A stretch of 64,000 bases of DNA from Gnetum montanum (GCA_015680685.1 MNCI01014495.1:219295-283294); one strand, 5' to 3'; numbered from the stretch's first letter, positions 34,621-46,780 are shown. Notes: generated by a model from the sequence alone, not told the origin. Numbers and translations are program-made.

Positions 34621-36627
34621 ATTACTCCTAATCATAGTCGTGGGGGTGTCCACCATGATGGGTAGTTACCTACTAAATTTTTCATTTTCTTATTACTTTT
34701 TCCTACTTTCACGATATATTTTCCTATACTTTTATATTTTTCAATTTCTTAATTCCTTGATATTTTCAGATTCTTTGATAATTTTTTATTGTTATTATCC
34801 TTTCAATGCTTGATAGATTTTATAATATTTTTTATTTTTCCATCATTTNTACCATGGCCATAATGATATTCTTCTGAAAATAAAACTAAGAATAAACCTA
34901 TGATCATTATGCCTAGATAGAAGAGGGAAGAACCAAGTGGGAATGACAAGGGTATTACATCAAAGGAACTTGTGGATTCTCTAGTATTACTACTATGAGT
35001 CCTATCCTATTATTAAGGATGTTTTAGTTTTTTGAAGATCTAATGAAAAATGGAAGTAAGAGTACAATAAGTGCTACCTTACCATGTCATTGGAAAGACA
35101 TGTTATCCATGCCTAAAGGTGATCCTCTGGTAAAGTCAACAGTTAAAAATAAAATCCATGCACAAAATAAATTTCTAGGGGTCTCACTGAAAATGCTTGA
35201 AGGTAGACGACTTCTCAGGAATCTCAAAAATAAAGAGTGCAACTAATAAACTCCTCCATTAAACAACATGTCAAGTGGTGATACTCTTTGCAATAGTGGT
35301 AGTCTTATGGTTGTGAACCTTAGGGATGAAACAATGCAATGTCACTAGAAAGTAATTTGGACTTGGTTTGAGTCTTGAATAGAAATGATAATGATTACTC
35401 TAACCACAAATTACACATAAGAATTTATTATGCCTATGGTAAGACACCTCATGTCCCAGTCTCAGCAATCCCTTCTACAGTCCATTTCACCTTATTGTAT
35501 ATTTAATCCTAACTTTATGGTGTTGTACAATATAGTGTTGTTTTCCCAATCTGGCGATACTAACATGTGTCTTTTTCTAGACAAGTATGTCTTAAATTCA
35601 ATTCCTTAAGTACCTATTGACACTTTTAGGTGTGCTTATATAAGGGCACTAAGGGCTAGAGCTTGCTTTGGGGAAGACCCACTTGTAGAACTCTTGTATT
35701 TCATAATTGACAAGCAATTCCACATCATCCTATGTCTTCCAAAATAATCAAGATTCAATAAATACTTCCCATACCATCTAATAATTTGTCCATACCTCTA
35801 TAATTCTTAATCCATCTCTTATTCATTCAATCAACTTTTGTTTCCCAATATTCCTTCCTTATGAACTTTGAATGCCAAATTTTTGAAAATTGTGCATCCT
35901 TAATGATCCAAAATCCTTTGGAAAAGCTTCACATCTTCTAAACATTCCAATTGATTCATTTTTTCCTAGAAAATACAACAAAAATTTAAAATTTTTTTAC
36001 GATGATGTCATAGCCCCTATGATGTCACATCTACAATGTATCATCTATGATGTCGAGCATATAAAAATAGTATATATACAAATGAGAGTTAGCGAAATTT
36101 TTCTTTCCTACCTTTTATAGTAAGAGAAGTTTTTGTAGTATTTCCTCTAAGCTCTTACACACTAACTTTTCAAGGCCATAACTTCGTTCCAGAGCTTCGA
36201 TTTTCAAAATTCTTGAACCTTGTTGATCCTAAAGTGCTCAACTTAGTCATAGGGGAATGCTTTGCGCAAGCATTTAGAAAATTGAGCAAAAATTTTTCTA
36301 ACACCCACAAGATACTATAATAGGTAAGTATAAGGAAATAATGAGAACTTGACTATTAATTAATCAAACTTAAGCTAAATAACGTAACCAATTCTCCTAA
36401 TTAACCATACCAACTATTTCAAGGCACAATAAGCAAGAAAATGATAACTATGAAAGGTAATAAGTAATTAAGGAGATAACACTTAAGGGGTTTTATTTTG
36501 AAAATTTTTCTAACTCTACAATCATAATAAGATAAGAACTTGATCTAACCAAGAGTACAAGAAGGATAAGGAACCATTAAGCACTGATTTAAACACTTCA
36601 ATAATTTCAAACTCTTGTTGATTGCAA
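34621..36627 (+). other. Element C post-pol T-rich stretch and spacer
   Basis: Starts with CATAGTCGTGGGGGTGTCCACC (34633 onwards, polypurine-like), then a T-rich stretch (34670-34845) and the spacer blocks shared with E1: GGGTATTACATCAAAGGAACTTGTGG (34949), TTGGAAAGACATG (35090), CACCTCATGTCCCAG (35446) and TTTGGGGAAGACCCACTTG (35667). No gene. One undetermined base (n) at 34849. Confidence 0.7.
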
Positions 36628-37043
36628 ATGGCCCCAAAGAGACTAGTAGCTAAAGGACCTTCCCAACATGGGAGCAAAAGACCAAGACACCATGGAAGAG
36701 GCCAACTAGGAAAACAAACTCCTCAAATAGAACATGCAAAGTAGGAGGCCCAATCAGACAACATTTATCAACAAACTCTTCCCACCAGGCACTCAACCTA
36801 AGGAGAGGCAGAAGTCCCACCAGCACCTGAACAAGGGCAACACCTCATGCTATCTCCAGAATGCCTCCAAGCCATACAAGAAAAATCCATCATATCCATA
36901 ATCATTGTAGATAGGACAAGAGGATGACTAGGCACAACAAATTTCCAAGAATGCTACATCATTCTAGGTCATGCTCAAAACTGATGAAGGTGTCATAATT
37001 GTGGTCATGCAACACCAAGATGCAGCAGGAGCTGCAAAGGTCT
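36628..37043 (+). pseudogene. Element C env-position ORF, 3' truncated
   Basis: ATGGCCCCAAAGAGAC at 36628 matches the start of the E1 ORF at 11544. The end (GGTCATGCAACACCAAGATGCAGCAGGAGC, to 37043) matches E1 near 12838-12868, so about 800 bp between these points have been lost. Homology ends at 37043 and no 3' LTR of element C follows; this is a broken edge. Confidence 0.7.
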
Positions 37044-38005
37044 AAGTTAAGGACTTGATTTTGATGGAAAATATTGATTATTCATATTTTATTATTTATG
37101 CACATTCAGTTATGCATATTTTCTTGTTTATTATACACATAATTATATAATAACCCATAGAGCAATGCTTCATTGACAATGGCAAAATATTAAAATTCAA
37201 ACATTTATTCTTACAAATACTAGCATATTATTCTATTGTTTTTATTTGTAAAACCATTAAATCATTTGACAAAAGCTTTTTTGTTCAATTAATTACATGA
37301 AATTTTAATAATTTCCTTCCTAACAAAGTTTTATCTTATATAGAGAGAGCATTGGAGATGGCTAAGTTATTGATTTTAATGGTATTTTAACATGATAAAT
37401 TGTAGAACTTAGATAAGTGTTGAATACAAAGTTTTTGATTACATGTACAACACATATAATTAAATGTAACACTTTGATAGAACTTAAATGGAACACAAAA
37501 ACACATTATGTGTCTCTTAAACCCAGCAATTTTTTACCTACATAATGCTAGTAAAGCAATAAGGTGACCAACTTAAACATAGTCTAATACATATACATCT
37601 CAAGGTCTAAACATAAAGAAATACCTCTCATAGATGAGGCTGGAAATTACATAAATGAATACACATACACCTCAAAGTTTAAACATTAAATATTTGTAAA
37701 TAAAAATGATTGATTAGGAAGATGAAAACAGCTTTAATATACACCCCATTACATCTCTAAGGCAAGGATTAAAATATCTATAAATAAAAATGATTGATCA
37801 GGAAGATGAAAACAGCTGAAAACACACCCATTACCTCTTTAAGGCAAAGAGAAAATACTAGCAACCATCTCTGTGCCAACAATTCCCAAATTGAGACGAT
37901 AAAGCCCTGTTTTCTTCCGTCATCTTCTTTTTCATCTCATACTAAAATCTTTGGGCAATTGTCAATAGTACCTCAGTCGCAGACCCACGCAGACCATAAA
38001 ACTTT
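37044..38005. other. Intergenic, 3' flank of the NLR gene
   Basis: AT-rich. Contains an 84-bp tandem duplication (37697-37864) and, at 37984 and 38009, two copies of CCCACGCAGACCATAAAA, the second overlapping the last codons of the NLR gene. No gene seen. Confidence 0.6.
37697..37864 (+). repeat. 84-bp tandem duplication
   Basis: TAAATAAAAATGATTGATYAGGAAGATGAAAACAGCT begins at 37697 and again at 37781. Both copies continue with similar ACACCC-CATTAC and CTAAGGCAA blocks. Confidence 0.85.
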
Positions 38006-41000
38006 TTACCCACGCAGACCATAAAATTTTTTATGTTCTGTACAGGCACGGCGTTTCTCAGAAATCAGAGCACGAAGACAACGGAGCAGCGGTCGTGGCA
38101 ACTCTCCGATGTGGGTTATTTTTAAACCTAACAAATCGCCCATACGTTGCAAAGTATGAGGTTGAATTTCTATGTCCTGACCAAAGACGTTGCGTCCACC
38201 AAAGACCTTAAATTCATGCGATGCGGACCACGGCTCGAATTCACGCAATGCGGACGACGGCATTTCAATTTCTAGGTACTGACTAAAGACCTTGCGTCCA
38301 CCAGGGACCTTAATTTCATGCACTGCGGACCACTCGAATTCACACAATGCGGACCACGGTATTTGAATTTCTTCTAAGTCCTGGCCAGAGACCTCGAATT
38401 CACGCAATGCGGACCACGGCATAATGCCAGTTGGAATGCTTTTCAAGTGATAGCAGCTGCTTAACCTTAGTTCCACGAGATTTTGGGCATAACGGTACAG
38501 ATCCGACGGCAGTTCCCTGATACTAGTTTTAGACACATCAAGCTCTTCAAGTTTGTGTAACTTACTGAAATCGCCTTGCAATGCCGCCAATCCAGAGTTG
38601 CCTTTCAGTGAAAGTCTCTTCCAGTTTGAGTGAGAGGAAACGTTGAAAACTGACCCCACTTCACTCCACAATCCTTGCAGATAGCATTTCTCCAGGGAAC
38701 ACAAATTTGACAAATCTGTGGGCAACTCCAATTTAGGACAGTTGCGGATATGCAGAGATTTTAACGTGTGTGGCAGCTGCCTTCCATTCAACGAACCCTT
38801 CAAGCTGGGGCAAGACCAAATCTGTAAGAGCCTTAATGAGGTAAGGCTGCTGAATTCACTCGGCAAACTCTGCAGATTGGACAAGCAATGTACACAGAGG
38901 ATTTTTAGGCTCTTGAGAGAACAGATGTCCGGAGGAAGTTCTATTAAAGCTTCGCAACACACAAGTTCCACTTGCGACAGGTTGGAAAAGCCCTGCAGAC
39001 TCCTGAATGGCAGACTGCCATCACGAACACACAATGATCGCAGCTCCTTGAATTTAGATTCACATTTACCGTTTATACGTACTTTATTAAGCACCAGGAC
39101 TCGCAAGGAAGCATGCAGCACATTCAAATCTGTAGCTTTCATCTTCATCACGCCCTGGCCCGACGAGATATTTATTCCTTTGATATCCTACGTATTAAAT
39201 CCGAAACATAAGGGATTATCAGTAAAAAGGATTTTCAGCTTTAAAGTTTATCACATAATACATACCTAGGTTGAAATCAAAGTGCAAGGAAAAGACGTTA
39301 TTCGTACCTTTCTGTTTTCCTGCCATGCTTGCCTGAACTCCTCCGTGCTTTCTGGGTAACATTTATCAACTTCATCTTTAATCATTGACCTGAGTATGTC
39401 ATGGATAACTATTCTTCGGTCACTCTTCTTTACCATCCCTTTTTTCTTCAAGGTTTCTAATGTAGATTCCCCAACTACTAAAGAAACCATCTCCCAAGTG
39501 TCACATGGTAAATAACAAAACCCCCACAAGCCAACACTGCATATACTGCATATACTGCATATATGTAAAAATGCGTTCTGTAAATCTGGCTTCATGTTCC
39601 TGTAAACGTAGAGCAGAATATCAGTGACAGACTCATAGCCGCGTGAGTAGGAATCAAGATCTCCTTTTTTGAGTTCTTCAATTGTCTGGCTATAACAGTC
39701 TAAGCTTCTTCCGTGATCTCTTAGATGTCTTCCAATCAAATACAGAAGAATAGGAATGCCACAACATAATTTCTGGACTTCTTCCAACATATTTAATTCG
39801 TTGGAGAATTTTTCTTGAACATTGATGGAACCCATCACAGTGATGCGTAACAATGTGTTTGCATCTTCAACGGGCAAAGGTTGTATCTGATGCTCTTCAA
39901 CTCGGCAAATGCTGGGAATCTCTTCAACTCGGCAAATGCTGGGAATCTTTGACCTTACAGCTTGTTCTCTGGATGTAATCAGAATCCTTAAAGATGTGTC
40001 TGGATTCAAAACTAAACTTTGGGGCAAGAGCTCATCAACATCTCCAATGTAATTAACATTATCAAGAAATATGAATGAGGAAGTGCACTGCAGCACTTCT
40101 TTCAATCTGATTCTTCCATCTGATGTGTTACCAAATTCTGATTCCTTCCTTTCCAACAACTTGCTTACCAATTCTTGCTGCAAATTCTTAATGTGAGATG
40201 CCCTCCCTGATTTAATGTCATTCTCAAAGACAATTCTTGCAAATTTAAAATGGCTCATTGAGGATGCCAGCTGCTGTACTGAAGCAGAAGCAAGTGTAGT
40301 TTTTCCCAACCCACCCAAACCCGAGATTATGACAACAACAGCTGGCTTATCTTTTTCATCCATACTTAGCATGTTGCATACTTCATCTATATGTGTTTGA
40401 AGACCCACTAAACATAAATGAGGAAACATAATGCAATAATCAGTATGCAGCATATAAAAATTTAAGATTTAAGTACAAAATATTATAGATAGAACATAAA
40501 CAACTAACCCGGAGATTCGGTTTCTAATATTCTATCAATGGATATGGCATAGTAGTTCAATGCTTTTCTCAGCTCTGTTATGCCAACAAAATTAACAGAA
40601 ATCAATACCGTGTCCAGCATGTGTTGTGCCTCGCGTATCTGCTCTTCCATGGACTTTGCATTCCAAATCCTATAGAAAGAAAAGGTTCTTGAAACTTCAA
40701 ACATTAAATAATAATAATAGATAAGAATCATATACAAAGTATAGTAGCAAACAATATTAGAAACCCAAAATATTGATACTAAAAGGGTTAGAAAATTAAG
40801 ATAGAAAACGTACTTTGAAAGCCTTGATCCAGCGAGGTAATCGTAGCAGATTATGCAATTCTCTAACACTATATGTAAGGCCTTGTTAAGAACATCAGTG
40901 TTATCTTGGCTAAATTGCTTCCTGGAATCTCTGAGACTAACCAGTGTAGTCCCCATCATTTCCAATAATTTTAAGCATTTTGCCTCGTTTGGGTTTACGC

Positions 41001-41981
41001 AAAGAAATCTATCTAATACCACACCCATAAATAGCAGTACACATAGCAGCGAATTTGAAGCCCCCACGGTTTTTAAAGCTTCTACTGTTACCTTGCCCAG
41101 ATCCTATGGAATGAACAACATATCAACCATGTTTTTTTGAACACACCAAACAAAATTCAAGTTACTGCCGGTAACATCTACTTACCTTGCCTATACCGGT
41201 GTTTCGCAAGGACTCTAGCCATCCTTCAGCTTTGGCCAAAAAGCCTGGTTTTGTACCATGCCCCTGCGTTTAAGTGCAGACACCAAAAATTAACAGCCTC
41301 CATAACAGCAAACAAAGGAGGAGTCCTTGCTTAAATTAAGAATGCTTTTGAGGTGCTAGATAATAAAAAAAGTCGTGCTTGCTCTTTGTGATAAGTAATT
41401 CTCTGACTGTTTCAGATTTTTCAAAGGCCCCTCCTTCTAGTTATACATGCTCCTTTCCAGGGATTAGGATTATGTGGGTACTCATGCAATGTACTCATTC
41501 TTTCTTTTGGTCCGGTTTCTATGTTTGCTTATCTGGGCCTTTTGTTGCTTGCTGCCCTCTTTTGTTGGCTTGACTTCAGGCGGATTATTTCGTAGTTATA
41601 CATGAAATCCTAATCCTAGATTAAGCCTACTTCTCCCCTACCCTGCTCTTTTTGCACTGGGTTGAGGCCATACATATCCTTCAAGTTAGATTCAGCTCCC
41701 TCCACTAGGCACTTCTCCAGATCTAATACCAACGGAACTTATCTATTTTAAAGAAAAAAGGTAGTCGATATTCTGGTAGATGCCAAAGTCATGCAAAGTG
41801 GAGAAGAACAAAGTACCTGATTCTGGTTTTGGTTTTGGTTTGGAACATTGGATTTGAAGAATTGAATGAGTTGATCTTCGGCATCCTGCGGCAATTTATC
41901 AATCATCGATTGTAAACATCGGAGATCATGTTGCTTGGAAGATGATCCCCTGAAACAACGCCGTGCCCGATCCGGAGTCAT
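38006..41981 (-). CDS. NLR immune receptor, NB-ARC-LRR with non-TIR N-terminal helical domain
   Basis: Six exons joined by GT-AG introns with matching phases: 41981-41817, 41263-41186, 41103-40814, 40669-40509, 40407-39308, 39187-38006. The product is 991 aa with no internal stop. Residues about 90-230 form a helical region (FMGVVLDRFLCVNPNEAKCLK, LNKALHIVLENCIICYDYLAG, IREAQHMLDTV) that looks like a four-helix bundle of the RPW8/HeLo type; this is an inference. NB-ARC: P-loop GLGGLGKTT (261-269), kinase-2 FIFLDNV (343-349), RNBS-B LRILITSRE (371-379), GLPL-type CGIPILL (447-453), and MHD-type IHD (566-568). LRRs occupy about 610-850; the C-terminus carries degenerate SALREFE-type repeats. 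It senses pathogen effectors in the cell and triggers defence by ATP-dependent assembly. The start is the first ATG of exon 1; an upstream TTG-initiated reading is unlikely. Confidence 0.88.
38180..38430 (-). repeat. Tandem repeats within the last NLR exon
   Basis: Several copies of a block containing CTCGAATTCACGCAATGCGGACCACGG (plus-strand view; near 38237, 38335 and 38396). They encode PWSALREFE, PWSALCEFE, PSSALREFE and PWSASHEFK, with intervening GGRKVF/GGRNVF and LEIEM/IEIQ units. The repeats are in frame and alter the C-terminal end of the LRR region. Confidence 0.8.
39537..39950 (-). repeat. Two in-frame microduplications in the NB-ARC exon
   Basis: A 27-bp direct repeat (about 39897-39950) duplicates IPSICRVEE after RNBS-B (residues 386-403). 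A 9-bp repeat (GCATATACT, 39537-39563) gives ICSICSICS before the MHD region (residues 514-522). Both keep the frame. Confidence 0.88.
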
Positions 41982-43470
41982 GTCAAAGATCAAAGATAGA
42001 GCAGGAACAAGCACAAGCACAAGCAGAAGCAGAGAGATTGAAAGAGAATTCAACGCAACACAACACAACTCTGTGAATAAGCGTCTTGTGAGAACACTTC
42101 CTTGACGTCTATAACATGTATGAGCGCCTTTGGAACATAAATGGGCTCACATATTTCCTTTCCCTGATTTTTTCATTTTCATCCAATACAACGCGTTGGC
42201 AGATAAAACCACCATGTCACACCATGTGAATCCGCGTTCTCCTGAAGAAATTGGAATGGGGCTGGCCCAGCCGTAATAATTTGTTTGAATGAGAAAGACG
42301 ACTAGAGAAGACGCCGCGCAACTTCTAAGCCGAGACTGTACACCCTGAATCCGCGTCCTCTTGGACCACAACACTTTATCAATTACACGGCAAGGAATAA
42401 TTGTGAGGAATCCAAACGAAAGTGGGCCAATCATAGATTGAAAATTTTGATAGGATCGCAAGGCAAATTGGCATCTGTTTTTATAAATCGGATTAGAAAA
42501 ATCTAAAAAAGTTGGTGTAAGAATAGGATTAAAATCATTAATATTAGCAAAATAGAGCACTTATATTCACCCGCATTGGTAGTTGCATTTTCCAATTTTT
42601 TTCATCTAAGAGCTCAATTAAAGTGGAAAATCAAATACAGAGGTTTTAATTCTCCTTTGGCATCAGAATTAGTAATAAACAATAAAGTAAACTTAAAAAA
42701 TCAATAAAAATATATCACGAATGTCACAATTAATTGCAGATTTCTCAAACTATGGGGCCAATCCCCAATAAATTTACTTCTCTTTTTTAATCAAAAGGTA
42801 AGTTGAGAAGGTGCAGCTCAACTCGCAAGGTATTCAACATGGTGGAATTGTTAGTAATGTAGCAATATTTAGCTTTCACCATATCCCAAAAATAATAATA
42901 ATATCTTGTTGTTTGACAAAGTTTTGTTTTATTGGGGTTGAGGGTTGAGGGTCCCTACTACTTCCCCTTAGTTTAAGGGTTGCACGGTAGAAAGTTCTAC
43001 TTTTTTGTGGGGAATATTAATAATAAGTAAAAAAATCATAGTACATCACATGTTTAATCACTAAATATAAAGCATAAAAAACAACAATGAGGTGTACCTA
43101 TATTATTTTAGAGTTCCAACACCCCCAAAAATAACATTCCTTTCCAATTTTAAGGATGTTTACTCAGCTATACAACCTTACAATAGATGCTTTGAAAAAT
43201 CAAGACAGAAAAATTAATTCTTTGTAGGAAGGATGGTCCAAGTCCTAACATCATTTTCCATATCTATGCTCATCTACCATCCCTCCCAAGACCTACCTTG
43301 GCAAGATGAGCATTAAGCTTCTATGTGATGATCCTAGGGAGGATGGTCCAAGTCCCAAGATCATGTTTCATATCCGTGATCAAACTTAAAATAGCATAAA
43401 GAGTTGATGTAGCAATAGAAAGCTTTAAGAAAATATCAACTTTTGTATAAGAGGAAGGTACAATAATATA
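41982..43470. other. NLR upstream region, no other gene seen
   Basis: The minus-strand upstream sequence contains an open frame (42560-42147), but its product matches nothing I know and has no partner exons. A direct repeat with 110-bp period (GGATGGTCCAAGTCC at 43231 and 43341) is present. No TATA box is certain. Confidence 0.5.
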
Positions 43471-44088
43471 TGTTGGTACATATTGTCCATCACTTTTTAG
43501 TATTTGCTACGACCCTCTCATGAACAAAAGATTTAATCTTTAGGTGGATAGTAATCTTTTTATATAAGAAAAAATTTTCCTTGTTATTTATTAGGATTGA
43601 TCAATACTTCCTATCCTCTACTCTTCATATCTTTGGAACCATGCTCACATGGTAATTCTATGCATTAATTTTCAAGGGGTTTATGACATTTCCTCTTCTA
43701 TTACATTTGGTAGGACCATGCTAGAATAATTTGATAGTTTAACTCTACATTAGGATTATTCTTGCGTACTCATATGGGACATGCTATGAAACATTTGCAT
43801 GTGCTCATACAAGTACAACACCAACTACCAACACACAATGATAAATTTAAAAGGTTTAGTTACTAGTTACTATGGTGTCCACATAAGTGTGGCAAAGGAG
43901 TGATTAATTAACGTTCTACAACTTGATTGTATACATGTCATACATTGCTTAGGTTTTTAACTATCTCTTGCGACTCTTACCTTTGATTTATATGTTTCAA
44001 GCTTGATGATCATTGAGGTCTACTTTGCTTGAGTTCCATCCTAACATTACATTAGCAATGAGTGGGACTTAGGTAGTGTCAAACAACA
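43471..44088 (+). mobile_element. Probable Ty1/copia LTR
   Basis: Begins TGTTGGTAC and ends AAACAACA (5-bp inverted ends TGTTG/CAACA). It is followed 10 bp later by TGGTATCAAAGCC, a tRNA-iMet-type primer site. A TATATAAG box lies near 43560. The internal region is not recognisable; the element seems truncated by the inverted-repeat structure from about 44210. Confidence 0.55.
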
Positions 44089-44098
44089 TTGTTATAGA

Positions 44099-44111
44099 TG
44101 GTATCAAAGCC
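44099..44111 (+). other. Probable copia primer binding site
   Basis: TGGTATCAAAGCC, one base from the usual TGGTATCAGAGC, complementary to the initiator Met tRNA. Confidence 0.55.
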
Positions 44112-44209
44112 TCATTGGTTTGTTTAGATTTAACCATTATTTATGAAATTATATTTTAGCCTGTAAGGTTTCCATTTCCAAATTCTACTAGCCAATTAGT
44201 ATTACTAGT

Positions 44210-46330
44210 TTTTAGCATCAAAGAAGGCCTTTTATGGATGAATTTGTAAGGAGGATAGGGTATTGATGTTCCTATAAAAATGTTCAATGACAAATCTGTA
44301 AGGACACCTCCACAAATCACACATTTTTTATGTATGATCCATGGTTGTAAATAGTCTTCGGAAGGATGTAACCTTCAATAAATTAATGATCTTGAAATGA
44401 AAGAGCACAAAAGTTCAATCAAATATAGACTTACCTTATCAACGAACATTAGAATCGACAAGGGTATAGATTGAATATGATGAACATAATGACTAATTCA
44501 ATAAAATATGAGCGATATAGGTGAGATCTAAACAATAGAAGCCTATATAAGATAGATAATAATATCAAATCAGTAATAGATGACAAACAAAATATGCGGA
44601 AAAGGATTTGGGTCTCCCCTTCCTAATAAACAAAGAATGCTTTATTACATAAATTAACAGAGTTTTCCTCTTAGGGAGGGCCAAAAGTTACTATGGTGTG
44701 AGATATAAACTATAAATTAAAAATTGATAATTTGAACAAAGTGTATGACCAAATAAAGAATTTAAATGATGGATTTTGATCTTTTATGGGTCCACATATG
44801 AATGGAAGATCTATCGATGTTGTTTAGAGTCGATTCGAGGGTCAAACAGGGTTGTTTCTGGGTGCTATCCCACAACTAACATTGGTAGATGACACAATGA
44901 CAATAACATTGACCTTGATGACACTAACGCTAGCATAAGTGTGGGCAAACCATGTACCAATCCACATCTGCTATGTGCCAGATGCATAGTAAATTGGAGT
45001 ATGCATGGCATGCATACATGGCCATATGGAGTACTCTAGTGACTGCATGTAGTGAAAAAATTCTAAGTATATTTGATAATAGTTATGGAATTTCCAAAAG
45101 AAAGGAATTGAACACCCAGCCTTGCACTTAACATTACAAGTGTGTAGCACTATTCTACCCAAGTTGGTTGATACATGAATTATTTTTTATATTATTTCAA
45201 CATCTATCTCTAGTTCCCATCCTTGCCTGCCACTAGGCACACACATAAGCATGGTTAAGATTATCATAGAATATACATGGATGGGTCACATAAATGGACC
45301 CATGAATTAATGTGGATGTGCTTACATGTGTTGTAAATGATGCTAGTGCCAAGGCTAAGCTCGTGGACTGTAGATAATGTTGGAATGGTCTTGAAGCACA
45401 CAAATGCAATTGATGTAGAGGTTGGTGCTTTGGATCTTTCAAAATTCAAAAAATACTCTCAAATCTCAAGAAATTCAACCTCAAATTAATGTTGGAACCT
45501 AGTATTTATAGGCCTAGGGTTGCCTAAATTGCACAGGATCCAAATCTAGAAATTTGGATTTTCATTTTGGGAAGTTCAAGCAACATTGATGATGGATGCT
45601 AGTGCAAGGAACACTGGTACCACATGTGGGCATGCTAACGCTAGCATTAGCATTACTACCCCAACGCTAGTGTCACCTAGCATTACTACATCACCTACTA
45701 GCATCACTTGTCGAACAACACTCAAAAATAACCCTATTTGACTCCTAAATTGACTACAAATAGTGCTGGTAGACCCTCCATTCATCTATGAACCTATAGA
45801 AGGTCAAATTCCATCATTTAAATCCTTTATTTACTCATGAATTGAGTCCAAATTATCAATTCTCAATCTATAGTTTGTATTCCACACCATTGTAGCTTTT
45901 GACCCTCCATAGGAGGCAAATTTATTAGTTTATTTAATAAAACATTCTTTGTTTATTAGGAAAGGAAAATCCAAACCCTTTTATGCATATTTGGTCTATC
46001 ATCCATTACTCATTTTATATTTATTATCTATCTTAAATATACTGGTATTGCTTAGATCTCACCTGTATTGCTCATATTTTAGCAAATTAGTCATTAAGTT
46101 CATCATAGTTGATCAATACGCTTATTGATTCTAATCTTAGCCAATAGGCTAAGTCCATATTCAATTGGAGGTGTGTGCCCCTTCATTTTGTGATCATTGA
46201 TTGATCAAGGGTTATATCATTTTGAATACCATTTACAGATGCATATTATACATCAAAAGATGTGATTCATGGAGTTGTCCCTACAGATTTGTGAGAGAAC
46301 ATTTTTGGTGCTAAAAAGAGAGCTAATAGG
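44210..46330. repeat. Long imperfect inverted repeat, arms about 700 bp
   Basis: The left arm (44210-44935) and right arm (45670-46330) are reverse complements at roughly three quarters of positions by eye. Clear anchors are CCTAATAAACAAAGAATG (44619) against CATTCTTTGTTTATTAGG (45943), GTCTCCC-side AAATATGC, and GATGATG-side TTCATGGAG. The spacer (44936-45669) holds runs of GCTAGCATTA-like words and, in minus orientation, a CCTATAAATACTAGG promoter-like block (45505-45525). The right arm also matches 61290-61790. Either two copies of an LTR in opposite directions, or a long-TIR element. Confidence 0.7.
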
Positions 46331-46496
46331 TTTTTTCGTGTCATGAACCTTTTTTTGCCTAAAACTCCATTGATCATTTCCAACACCTTTGCTTCTCACT
46401 ATACATATTTTCAGCATTTTTATTTTTATTATTTGTCTTCCTCTCTTTCCAATTGCACTTGATCCTTATTTCCAAGTGTTTGCAAAAGACTCTCTA

Positions 46497-46760
46497 TTGA
46501 TACCATGTCTAGCCAAGGATCCAATTTATTGATACCATGTCTAGCCAAGGATCCAATTCATCTCAAAGGTCTCAAATCCATAGACTGATGAGAAAAGCCC
46601 AGCCATTCACAACACCCATGTCCACTCATGATTACAAGATCGCATACACTAGGTGTAAATTAATGGAGATGACAAAGGCCCAACCATTCGCAACACCCAT
46701 GTCCACTAATTAATGGAGATGACAAAGGCCCAACCATTCGCAACACCCATGTCCACTCAT
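46497..46760 (+). repeat. Two adjoining short tandem repeats
   Basis: TTGATACCATGTCTAGCCAAGGATCCAATT occurs twice (46497-46560). Then CCCA(A/G)CCATTC(A/G)CAACACCCATG, with TGTCCACT, occurs three times (near 46600, 46680 and 46731). The second and third copies share a 53-bp unit that also includes AATTAATGGAGATGACAAAGG. Confidence 0.85.
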
Positions 46761-46780
46761 GATTACAAGCATGCATGCAC

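Noticed and set aside
34849-34849. Undetermined base n
   Set aside because: A single ambiguous call in a T-rich stretch; a sequencing or assembly matter with no biological meaning.
41982-42068. Possible N-terminal extension of the NLR with a hydrophobic stretch (LLLLVLVLVPAL)
   Set aside because: It would need a TTG start. The first ATG (41981) lies inside and gives a coherent exon, so the hydrophobic stretch is treated as 5' untranslated sequence.
42147-42560. Minus-strand open frame of 137 codons upstream of the NLR gene
   Set aside because: No recognisable domain, no fitting splice sites to the NLR exons, and the composition looks non-coding.
46497-46520. Reverse-strand ATGGTATCAATAGAG as a copia primer site
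   Set aside because: It differs from the usual TGGTATCAGAGC, and no matching LTR could be outlined to its right.
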